64,000 nt of DNA. Origin: an uncultured Bacteroides sp. (lineage in GTDB: Bacteria > Bacteroidota > Bacteroidia > Bacteroidales > Bacteroidaceae). How positions within the stretch are numbered: position 1 is the first letter of the stretch; each line of letters begins with the position of its first letter. Below, piece after piece: positions 1-7,472 of this stretch. Location of the stretch: the NCBI RefSeq assembly GCF_937912035.1, contig NZ_CALDPF010000055.1, positions 13,081 to 77,080 of the forward strand, in the 5' to 3' direction. Below the pieces are notes generated by a model. The model was not told the DNA's origin, searched no databases, and saw nothing but the letters and a program-made list of their open reading frames with translations. Made by a program: the position numbers and the translations under genes.

Positions 1-222
1 GACATCCTTGTGCATGACGCGCATTGTATGGACAATACCTTACAGTTGAAATTGGCTCTTATGGAAGGTCCTGACTTCCCTATAGCTCTTGGAGTTATTC
101 GCGATGTTGAGGCTCCTACATACGATCAGGCAGTAGAAGAACAAATACGTGAAGTGTCTGAGAAGAAAAAATACCATAGCTTTGCTGAGCTTCTTGACAC
201 TAACGATACCTGGGAAATTTAA
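1..222 (+). CDS. korB: 2-oxoacid:ferredoxin oxidoreductase beta subunit, C-terminal part (cut by window edge)
   Basis: This is the last 73 codons of a gene that enters from the left and is open from base 1. The product end (DILVHDAHCMD..., FPIALGVIRDVEAPTYD, ending DTWEI) matches what I recall of the C-terminus of the thiamine-pyrophosphate-binding beta subunit of 2-oxoacid (2-oxoglutarate type) ferredoxin oxidoreductases of Bacteroides. These enzymes oxidatively decarboxylate 2-oxoacids to acyl-CoA in the cytoplasm and reduce ferredoxin. The TPP-binding part lies outside the window, so the assignment rests on the tail only. The alpha subunit would be expected just upstream. A strong hairpin follows the stop. 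Confidence 0.72.
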   Translation, partial: DILVHDAHCMDNTLQLKLALMEGPDFPIALGVIRDVEAPTYDQAVEEQIREVSEKKKYHSFAELLDTNDTWEI

Positions 223-230
223 TCTCGGAT

Positions 231-296
231 AAAACGCGGGCAAATTTCATGTAAAACGTGAGCAAGTTTAGATTTAAATTTGCCCACGTTTTTTTT
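231..296 (+). terminator. Rho-independent terminator after korB
   Basis: A 17-bp arm at 231-247 (AAAACGCGGGCAAATTT) pairs with 276-292 with one C.A mismatch and is followed by a T run to 296. The loop contains a further degenerate forward copy of the arm (253-269), and a reverse half-copy follows at about 303-316. The hairpin is therefore part of a small cluster of related words (see the repeat at 231-348). Confidence 0.75.
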
Positions 297-348
297 AAAT
301 GTCTACCCACGTTTTTTGCTAGTCCAGATGATGATTTTTGATAAATAT
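231..348. repeat. Dispersed intergenic repeat, copy A
   Basis: Four degenerate copies of a word close to AAAACGTGGGCAAATTT (two forward, two reverse) are followed by AGTCCAGA (321-328) and the 16-mer GATTTTTGATAAATAT (333-348). A second site at 48778-48813 has the same order, AGTCC(T)GA and then the identical 16-mer, again right after a palindrome-rich stretch at a gene end. The arms differ in sequence between the two sites. I read this as a family of intergenic elements. The AT-rich 16-mer alone would be weak evidence. Confidence 0.45.
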
Positions 349-373
349 AAAAATATTTCTCAACTACTTTTTG

Positions 374-381
374 TATATTTG
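374..381 (+). promoter_or_regulatory. Bacteroides -7 box for the fimbrial regulator
   Basis: TATATTTG matches the TAnnTTTG consensus and lies 27 bases before the ATG at 408, giving a leader of about 20 nt. No good -33 TTTG is visible at the usual 19-20 base spacing. Confidence 0.5.
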
Positions 382-407
382 GCCGGAGCATAATATACGA
401 TTTTTAT

Positions 408-2141
408 ATGAGATTACACTATATACTTTTTATACTGTTATATATATCATTATCTGCCTATTCTAAGGAATCCATACCGCGGTCTCTGAATCTGCGTGAA
501 ATTTCATCCACTCCCGAGGAACTTCTTACGGAACTCGACAGTATGGAGAAAACGGGAATGTACAAGGAGTATGAGATAAACTATCTTCGCAGCTATGCCT
601 ATTACTCATTGTGTAAATACAACAGAGCTTCCATATATGCTGATTCTGTACTTCATTCCGAAGAAGTCCGAAAAGACTCGGCAGTTATGTTTCGTACCGT
701 TGTCATAGCCGCTGAATCGTATGCGTTTTCGTCCCGTCTGATGGATGCCGCCAATATGGTGACGTCCGTTCTGGCATATTCAAAAAGAGAAGGAAATACT
801 ACTCTTGAAGCCAATATGATGTATGTTCAGGGAATTATATGGAACAGAATGGGATTGTTCGAGAAGTCGTACAAGATAATAGATGAAGCTATATCAAAAT
901 TCAAACGTGAGACTGATATCGGCAGCAAGTTGCGTATAACTGTCATTCTCGACAAGCAGGCAGAATTATACATCGATGATTCTCTTTATGAGAAGGCATG
1001 GAAGGCATGTGAGGACCGTGAGAGTCTTATAAAAAGTATTGAGAATCATGACGAGGTCGCTTCCAATCTGATAGACAGGATGTACGGTGAATATTACAGT
1101 AAGATGGCTTATCTGTCGTTGAAGCTTAACAGACTTACACTTGCCAATAACTTCTATAATAAGTATAAGTCTACAAAAATGTCATCCACATTGCTGGGAG
1201 CGCTTGAGATAAATCCTTATCTGCTGCTTAAAGGTCAGTGTAACGATGTGATAGCCAACAATCAGGCATTTTATCTGGCTACGGACAATGCTGATACAGT
1301 GTCGGTGATTTACAGGCGTTCTCTCTTGCAGAGTGCCACCGCCTATAAAATGCTCAGGAAGTATGAGCAGGCATACCGCAGCATGGAGAAATATAATGCC
1401 ATAATCGAATCATACCGCAGGAATATTGACGCTAACCGTCTGCTGGAGTTAAATCAGGCAACAGACTTTATCAAATATGAGGCAAGGATTGAGGCTGCCA
1501 GAAGCGAACTGGAGTATCGCCGTAAGATGAATATTGCTTTGTTCGTATTTATTGGTATATTGGCATTCTCCCTGATATTTATACTTATTGAGCGCATCAT
1601 ATTGAAGAAAAAGAACCGTGATATATCAAGATTGATAGTTGAACTGAACAAATCCTTTGAAACCTCTTCCGAAAATTTTATTCCCAATTCCGAGCATGAT
1701 AATGAACCGTGTCAGGTGGATACCTCATCCGATGAGACCGGAGGAAATGAATCGATGGAACATATTTCTTCCAATTATGATTTGAGCAAGATGTCGAATG
1801 AAACTTTGTTCAGACGGTTTGATTCGATAGTAAAGAACGAGCGTCTTTATCTTGACTATACTCTCCAGCGCGACTATTATGCGTCTGTTATGGGAGTGGA
1901 CCGTAACCGTTTTGCTACAGTTATCAAGGAAGCTACGGGAGGAGGCAATCTTAGTGTCTATCTTAATGACATGCGTCTTAACTATTCCGTGTTGTTGTTT
2001 CGCGAGCATCCAGAAATGTCAATAAGCGAGGTGGGCGAAGCCAGTGCCATTCCCAATCAGTCCACTTTCTACCGTTTGTTTAAGGAGAAGTACGGTTTAA
2101 GCCCTAAAATGTTCATCGAACAGTTAAAATTAGAAGAGTAA
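408..2141 (+). CDS. Membrane-tethered TPR / AraC-type transcriptional regulator of the fimbrial locus
   Basis: The 577-residue protein has an N-terminal signal-like hydrophobic segment, then about 330 residues of helical, TPR-like repeats predicted to be periplasmic. One membrane span follows at about residues 373-399 with basic KKKNRD on the cytoplasmic side, then an acidic linker and a C-terminal AraC-type helix-turn-helix (about 514-571, with the STFYRLFKEKYGLSPKMF signature). Architectures of this kind are found in Bacteroidetes ahead of fimbrial or surface-protein operons. The layout suggests an external signal passed directly to DNA without a kinase: I see no histidine kinase or receiver domain. 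It is transcribed toward the pilus genes but separated from them by 229 bases with their own promoter, so it probably acts on that promoter (inference). Confidence 0.78.
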   Translation: MRLHYILFILLYISLSAYSKESIPRSLNLREISSTPEELLTELDSMEKTGMYKEYEINYLRSYAYYSLCKYNRASIYADSVLHSEEVRKDSAVMFRTVVIAAESYAFSSRLMDAANMVTSVLAYSKREGNTTLEANMMYVQGIIWNRMGLFEKSYKIIDEAISKFKRETDIGSKLRITVILDKQAELYIDDSLYEKAWKACEDRESLIKSIENHDEVASNLIDRMYGEYYSKMAYLSLKLNRLTLANNFYNKYKSTKMSSTLLGALEINPYLLLKGQCNDVIANNQAFYLATDNADTVSVIYRRSLLQSATAYKMLRKYEQAYRSMEKYNAIIESYRRNIDANRLLELNQATDFIKYEARIEAARSELEYRRKMNIALFVFIGILAFSLIFILIERIILKKKNRDISRLIVELNKSFETSSENFIPNSEHDNEPCQVDTSSDETGGNESMEHISSNYDLSKMSNETLFRRFDSIVKNERLYLDYTLQRDYYASVMGVDRNRFATVIKEATGGGNLSVYLNDMRLNYSVLLFREHPEMSISEVGEASAIPNQSTFYRLFKEKYGLSPKMFIEQLKLEE

Positions 2142-2283
2142 TTCCTAAATTGTCATTAGATTCTTGTGTGTCATATTATTTAGGAATTGTGTCAAATTAT
2201 ATAAAACACTGATATATAGTATGTTATAATGCAAATTGCCAATCCGTAAAAAGCCTGTTTATGACATAATAGCAATAATTATA

Positions 2284-2315
2284 TTTGAATATCCTTGCCG
2301 ATCTTAATAACTTTG
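2284..2315 (+). promoter_or_regulatory. Promoter of the fimbrial operon
   Basis: TTTG at 2284-2287, a 20-base spacer and TAACTTTG at 2308-2315 match the Bacteroides -33/-7 consensus exactly. The start codon at 2371 follows about 50 bases after the expected transcription start. Upstream (2142-2283) is AT-rich with no gene and is the likely place for regulator binding. Confidence 0.75.
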
Positions 2316-2370
2316 TAATGAAAATAACATCGGACTTAATCTAAAAAGAATATTCAAAAATATAACTGTT

Positions 2371-2979
2371 ATGAAAGCATCAGGTAGATATATTTTTGCC
2401 GGCAGGAGGTGTATCATTTTATATCTGTTCCTTCTATTCTCTTCCGTGCTTTCTGCCCAGGTGGTTACTGTAAAGACAAACGCCGTATATTGGGGTACAC
2501 TCACTCCTAATCTGGCTTTGGAATTTCCTCTGGGACGGAAGTTCACTACCGACTGGCATTTTCTCCTTAATCCATGGACATTTTCCGACAATAAGAAAAT
2601 GAAGATGATGGCTGTCCAGCCTGAGTTGCGTTACTGGTTTTGCGAGCGTTTCAACGGACATTTTCTTGGGTTTCATCTTGTGGGTGGAATATACAATATC
2701 GGCAATATCAATACAGGTTTCAAATTTCTCGGCACCGATTTCGGTTCATTGAAAGACTATCGCTATGAAGGCTGGATGGCAGGAGCCGGAATAGGCTATG
2801 GTTATCAGTGGCTGTTGTCACGTCATTGGAGTCTGGAGGCAGAATTGGGGCTGGGATACATATATACCCGTGCGGATAAGTTCAAGTGCGCCAATTGCGG
2901 CAGCAAAATTGAGGATAACAAGCCGCACCATTACTTTGGTCCCACAAAAGCGGCATTGAATATTATTTACGTGTTTTAA
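2371..2979 (+). CDS. DUF3575 family outer-membrane protein
   Basis: A 202-residue protein with a type I signal peptide (cleavage expected after residue 29, SVLSA|Q). The rest alternates in short amphipathic strands ending in an aromatic residue (NIIYVF), as in small outer-membrane beta-barrels. Features typical of DUF3575 are the opening KTNAVYWGTLTPNLALEFPL and the LRYWF segment. It has a CxxC pair at residues 173/176. Members commonly sit beside DUF3868 proteins and Mfa-type fimbrillins, as here. A role in surface assembly or anchoring of the pilus is inferred from position. First gene of the operon, 21 bases before the next. Confidence 0.82.
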   Translation: MKASGRYIFAGRRCIILYLFLLFSSVLSAQVVTVKTNAVYWGTLTPNLALEFPLGRKFTTDWHFLLNPWTFSDNKKMKMMAVQPELRYWFCERFNGHFLGFHLVGGIYNIGNINTGFKFLGTDFGSLKDYRYEGWMAGAGIGYGYQWLLSRHWSLEAELGLGYIYTRADKFKCANCGSKIEDNKPHHYFGPTKAALNIIYVF

Positions 2980-3000
2980 AAGTTCGGGAGGCATACTGTT

Positions 3001-4425
3001 ATGAAAGGAAAAACATTACTTTTCGGTATTTTTGCTGTGGCGGCTGCCTGTATTGCCGCCGATGTGTGCGCTCAGCAGAACTTGCAGAGCGGAGCGGTGG
3101 TGACGGAGGCTGTTGTCACACGTCATCGTGACAGTGTCACCGTGAGCATGACATTCAATCTTGACAACATAAAGATAAGGCGTGGAGGAACAGTTATACT
3201 TCAGCCAAGGTATCTGCAGACCGGAGGCAGTCAGAGCGCATGGCTTCCACCGGTGGAGGTTAAGGACCGTACGCGCGACATCTATCTGCGCCGAAATCCC
3301 GACGAGGCTTTTACCGATGAGGTTTACTGCAGTGTTGTCAAGATGCGCAAACAGCCTATGAGCATCGACTACAGTGTAACTATCCCTTACGACTCGTGGA
3401 TGGACAGTTCACACCTGCAGGTGGCTGAAGACCTCTGCGGTTGCGGCGAGGTGGATAAAGGCTCTCTTGTGCAGTTTCCCGAAGCCGACCTATCGTTCAC
3501 TCCCCAACTGGCATACGTAGTGCCGCAGGCAGAGCCTGTAAAGATACGCGAACTGAGCGGCCGCTCGTACCTCGATTTCCGTGTCAATCGTACTGAGATA
3601 GACCCTTCCTACAGAAAGAATCCTGTGGAGCTTAACCGTATAATAGCTTCTATCGATACAGTGAAAAATGACAGAGATTTCACCATCACATCTATCGAGA
3701 TAAAAGGCTATGCTTCTCCTGAGGGAAGCTATTCATCGAACAGACGTCTGGCTGAAGGACGTACCGAGTCGTTGAAAAAATATCTCATAGACAGATACGG
3801 ATTCGCGTCAACTACAATAAAGGCATCGTCCGAGCCTGAAAACTGGGAAGGTCTGGTGGAATATCTCAAGGCAAGTTCTTTGGCTGACAAGGATGCCATA
3901 CTTGCCCACATAGAGAACGGACCTGAGGACATCGACCGCAAGGAGAGAGAGATAAGGCAGAAGTTCCCACAGTCATATAAAGTTATACTGAACGATTGTT
4001 ATCCCGGGCTTCGCCGTACGGACTACCGCATTGACTATGTGATACGCAGTTTCAAGCTTGACGAGGCGAAAGAACTTGTAAAGACCGCCCCGCAGCGTCT
4101 CAGCCTTGAAGAGATGTTTGCCGTGGCTCAGACATACCAGCCCGGTTCGGAGGACTTTAACTATGTGTTCGACGTAGCAGTAAGGATGTATCCCGGCGAC
4201 GAGACCACCAATATAAATGCCGCCAACGCATTGCTGGAGCAGGGTAGGGCAAAAGAAGCGTTGCGATATCTTGACAAGGTTAAATCGTCCGTCCCCGAAG
4301 CCGAAAACGCCCGTGGAGTGGCTTATCTGCTACTTAAGGATTACGACAGTGCCGAAGAGCATATAGAAAAGGCACTGGAGGGCAATCTGGATGCGGCAAA
4401 ACATAATATGGAGTTTTTGAAATAA
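3001..4425 (+). CDS. DUF3868 / OmpA-like outer-membrane protein with C-terminal TPR
   Basis: The 474-residue product has a signal peptide (about residues 1-24, VCA|QQ) and an N-terminal beta-rich DUF3868-type region to about 190. An OmpA-C-like region follows at about 195-340, with the IKGYASPEGS and N-RRLAEGRTESL pattern used for peptidoglycan binding, then a TPR-like tail (about 360-474). This suggests an outer-membrane or periplasmic protein fixed to the cell wall. It is co-transcribed between the DUF3575 protein and the major pilin, so a role as a pilus base or assembly partner is likely (inference). The first genes of the operon look richer in GC than the pilin genes that follow. Confidence 0.82.
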   Translation: MKGKTLLFGIFAVAAACIAADVCAQQNLQSGAVVTEAVVTRHRDSVTVSMTFNLDNIKIRRGGTVILQPRYLQTGGSQSAWLPPVEVKDRTRDIYLRRNPDEAFTDEVYCSVVKMRKQPMSIDYSVTIPYDSWMDSSHLQVAEDLCGCGEVDKGSLVQFPEADLSFTPQLAYVVPQAEPVKIRELSGRSYLDFRVNRTEIDPSYRKNPVELNRIIASIDTVKNDRDFTITSIEIKGYASPEGSYSSNRRLAEGRTESLKKYLIDRYGFASTTIKASSEPENWEGLVEYLKASSLADKDAILAHIENGPEDIDRKEREIRQKFPQSYKVILNDCYPGLRRTDYRIDYVIRSFKLDEAKELVKTAPQRLSLEEMFAVAQTYQPGSEDFNYVFDVAVRMYPGDETTNINAANALLEQGRAKEALRYLDKVKSSVPEAENARGVAYLLLKDYDSAEEHIEKALEGNLDAAKHNMEFLK

Positions 4426-4458
4426 TATTATATGTTAAATGAATTAATCTATAAATGT

Positions 4459-6252
4459 ATGGGAAATCTAAAGTATTTTAGTTTGCTAATGGTGGCAGGC
4501 ATGTTTGCTGCTTGTAGCGATAACCTGGAGAATCCGGGTAACGAAAATGACGGTCCAAAGACCGGCGAGGGATATGTAAAGGTGGCTATCAATTTGCCTA
4601 CGGTAAATAGCTCGAGGGCTGGTGAAGAGCCGGGCTTTGATGATGGAGATGCAAGTGAGTATAAAGTAAACACCGGTATCATTGCTTTTTTTGAAGGTGC
4701 TAAAGATGGAACTGAAGATAAAGCAAAATTTGTAAAGGCATACGATTTAGGAAATTTAACTCAAACTGATGATACCGATGCTGGTGGAACTCCCGACCAT
4801 ATTTCAACCACAGTAACGACAATCCTTAATGTTCCTAAGCCAGCTGGTGATAACAAGATTTATGCTTTGGCTATTCTGAATAATGGTTCAACTGATAAAA
4901 TTGTTTCAGTCAATTCACAAGGAAGCCAGCTTACATTCCATGAAGATGCCGGAGATTATGTAATAATCAATGCCGGAGACGAATTTAATACACTGATGGG
5001 TGCAGCCTGGTCTGTGGATGCTGCTACAGTGTCGGGTACTGCTGAAGGTTTCTTAATGCTTAATTCTCCATTGTATAAAACTGAACAATCAGTTAAAAAA
5101 ATTCAGACTCTTGTGCCTGTAATTGTACATGATACTGAGCCGGATGAAGGTACTACAGCTGATAAAATATTTGTAGAGCGCATAGTGGCAAAAGTTGATT
5201 TGGAGCTTCCAACTTCTACTAGTGATGGTAAATATACAATTCCAGACGGTGCGTACGCCGGAAGTGAAGTAATCTTTACAGAAGCGGGTAGTGATCTTGG
5301 CTGGGTTCTTAATGTTACAAATAAGACTACCAAACCTGTAAGGGACGTTAGTAATTATAACACATGGTCAACAACAAATTCAAGCTATTTCTTTGGAACT
5401 TCAGCTGTGGATGGTGTTCAAGGTAGTTGGTCGCGTATATATTGGGCTAAAGACAATAACTACGATAAGAGTTATTTGAACGATTCAAATGAACCGGATT
5501 TGGAAAAAGTCAATGCTGACTTCAATGTATATTCAATGGATGATGAAACTGCAGCAGATGGTTCTAAAATTAAGTGGGGTCCTTATAGTACTACTGGTAC
5601 GAGTGCAAAAGTAAATGCCCAATACTGTCTTGAAAATACAGATGTAGCAGTATTGACAACTGGTAATGTTCTAAATCTTAATGAGTATAACATAACCTCT
5701 GTCCTTATAAAGACAAAGTTCAACATTAAAAAAACAGGTGAAACTGATAAAGACTACTCATTCTTTACAATTGGTGACCTAGCAAATACATATACAAAAG
5801 ACCAGTTCTTGGATTATGTAGCTGAGAAATGTAATATTACTACAAGTCCGCATGGCTTAACTATAAATTCTGAAGCCAAAGCCGGATATTACGAGGGTGC
5901 AGATCAACTTAAGACTTTGATTAATGGATTCAGTGATGATAATCACAATGAAGCTCTAAACAATCTTGGCAAAGTAGCATACTATTTAGACGGTGACTGC
6001 TACTATTATGCAGCTCCTATCCAGCACTTTGAGCTTACTAAACCTACTGGAAATATTACAAATGATAACTATCTTGGTAAATACGGTGTGGTTCGTAATA
6101 ACTGGTATAACATCAAGATAAATAAAGTAAGCGCGCCTGGTCTTCCAGAAATAACTGACCCTGAAGAACCAGTAGAAAAGGAAGAAGGATATATCAAGTG
6201 TGAAATCAACGTCCTCTCATGGGCAAAACGTTCACAAGGCGTAGACTTATAA
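4459..6252 (+). CDS. Mfa1-type major fimbrillin (type V pilin)
   Basis: Starting at the ATG at 4459 the product is 597 residues with a lipoprotein signal and lipobox cysteine C19 (MFAAC). An in-frame ATG at 4432 would add nine residues before the signal and is less likely. An Arg at residue 53 in SSRAGEE matches the place where Porphyromonas Mfa1 is cut by an Arg-specific protease (R49 there) to expose the mature pilin. The protein ends with the fimbrillin-type strand (CEINVLSWAKRSQGVDL). It should be exported as a lipoprotein, trimmed at the cell surface and polymerised by donor-strand exchange. A strong hairpin follows the gene, consistent with higher expression than the genes behind it. 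Confidence 0.82.
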   Translation: MGNLKYFSLLMVAGMFAACSDNLENPGNENDGPKTGEGYVKVAINLPTVNSSRAGEEPGFDDGDASEYKVNTGIIAFFEGAKDGTEDKAKFVKAYDLGNLTQTDDTDAGGTPDHISTTVTTILNVPKPAGDNKIYALAILNNGSTDKIVSVNSQGSQLTFHEDAGDYVIINAGDEFNTLMGAAWSVDAATVSGTAEGFLMLNSPLYKTEQSVKKIQTLVPVIVHDTEPDEGTTADKIFVERIVAKVDLELPTSTSDGKYTIPDGAYAGSEVIFTEAGSDLGWVLNVTNKTTKPVRDVSNYNTWSTTNSSYFFGTSAVDGVQGSWSRIYWAKDNNYDKSYLNDSNEPDLEKVNADFNVYSMDDETAADGSKIKWGPYSTTGTSAKVNAQYCLENTDVAVLTTGNVLNLNEYNITSVLIKTKFNIKKTGETDKDYSFFTIGDLANTYTKDQFLDYVAEKCNITTSPHGLTINSEAKAGYYEGADQLKTLINGFSDDNHNEALNNLGKVAYYLDGDCYYYAAPIQHFELTKPTGNITNDNYLGKYGVVRNNWYNIKINKVSAPGLPEITDPEEPVEKEEGYIKCEINVLSWAKRSQGVDL

Positions 6253-6272
6253 TAAAATTATAAACTAAAAAC

Positions 6273-6305
6273 ACCTGCTGCAAGCCCAAACCCCTTGCAG
6301 CAGGT
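6273..6305 (+). terminator. Hairpin between major pilin and anchor genes (likely attenuator)
   Basis: A perfect 12-bp stem ACCTGCTGCAAG (6273-6284) pairs with CTTGCAGCAGGT (6294-6305) around a 9-base loop. Only TTT follows, so it is probably a leaky terminator or 3' stabiliser rather than a full stop. All genes downstream are on the same strand with no obvious new promoter. Confidence 0.7.
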
Positions 6306-6334
6306 TTAACAACACTGAATAAAACAACTTTTAT

Positions 6335-7426
6335 ATGAAACAACGGCTTAAACATACATTGAAGATTCTCATGTCCGTCATTGTGCTGGGCATGTCTGTA
6401 TCATCGTGTACCGACCTTATCTTCGACGACCGAAGCGGGTGCGACAGAGGTGTGTTTGTGAAATTCAAGTACGACTATAACCTCCAGCATTCCGATATGT
6501 TTGCCGATCATGTAGGAGAAGTTACCGTATACGTATTCGACGAACAGGGACGATACGTCACCGGCAAGGCAGAAGCCAACGAAGATGGTCTGGTTCCACT
6601 AAAAGATGATGACTACTCCATGTTCTTCGACCTGCCTGTAGGAAAGTATCAGTTTGTGGCATACGCACAGCAAAGAAAATATTCCGACCTTATTATTGAA
6701 GACGGAGCAAAGTTTATAAGGAGTAGAGGACTTAACGGCAGGAATATCATGATGGAAGATCTTAATGTGGAGCTTTCGCATAAAGTGTCTGATATAGATG
6801 GGAAAATCTATATCGACCATCAGAATCTTCCGCTTGATACATTGTGGCATTCCAAATCGGAAGAACCCGTGGAAGTGGTTCAGGGAAAGTATGTCTATCA
6901 TACTCTCTCGCTGGTAAGGAACACTAAAGTTATTAGTGTGGTGCTCAGGGATATTGAAGAACCCGACGCCATGAACATTGATGACTATGATATGTATATT
7001 GACGGAGCGAACGTCATTCTCAACCACGACAACACGCCGGACAACAGCGTGAGGGCAAGATGTACGCCATACGTCTCGTGGAACACACAAGATCCCGTCG
7101 CCAACAGCCGTACGGGAGTGGGAAGCATGGGACATGCCGACTTCATGACTTCCAGAATAATTCTCCATGACAGTACCGCAGAAGATGAGGTGCTGGTGGT
7201 GAAAAACAAAAAGACAGGCAAAAAAGTTATAGAGGTCAATCTGCCGGACTTGCTTACCAGACTAAGCAACTATGATGAATCACACAGGTACACCAAACAG
7301 GAGTTCCTGGACCGCGGCTATGATTACGACCTTACCTTCTTTCTTGCAGGCGATAGCTGGGCTTACGTCAATGTCTCAATCGGAGTATTGGGATGGAGCA
7401 AGAGGGTTCAGAATGTTGAATTATGA
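6335..7426 (+). CDS. FimB/Mfa2-family fimbrial anchor subunit
   Basis: A 363-residue lipoprotein (lipobox SVSSC, C25). The early segment CDRGVFVKFKYDYNLQHSDMF and the following VTVYVFDEQGRYV are characteristic of the Mfa2/FimB anchor family. The tail GVLGWSKRVQNVEL resembles that of the major pilin. It lacks the Ser-Arg-Ala maturation site seen in the other fimbrillins of the operon, which fits a subunit that keeps its lipid and fixes the shaft in the outer membrane, limiting pilus length. It directly follows the major pilin gene, the classic mfa1-mfa2 order. Confidence 0.85.
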   Translation: MKQRLKHTLKILMSVIVLGMSVSSCTDLIFDDRSGCDRGVFVKFKYDYNLQHSDMFADHVGEVTVYVFDEQGRYVTGKAEANEDGLVPLKDDDYSMFFDLPVGKYQFVAYAQQRKYSDLIIEDGAKFIRSRGLNGRNIMMEDLNVELSHKVSDIDGKIYIDHQNLPLDTLWHSKSEEPVEVVQGKYVYHTLSLVRNTKVISVVLRDIEEPDAMNIDDYDMYIDGANVILNHDNTPDNSVRARCTPYVSWNTQDPVANSRTGVGSMGHADFMTSRIILHDSTAEDEVLVVKNKKTGKKVIEVNLPDLLTRLSNYDESHRYTKQEFLDRGYDYDLTFFLAGDSWAYVNVSIGVLGWSKRVQNVEL

Positions 7427-7472
7427 TCTGACATAATACTAAATACTAAGCTATTATTTTATATTTTAATTT

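Noticed and set aside
6599..7168. 189-codon minus-strand frame inside the fimbrial anchor gene
   Set aside because: Shadow of the Mfa2-like coding sequence; no recognisable protein features.
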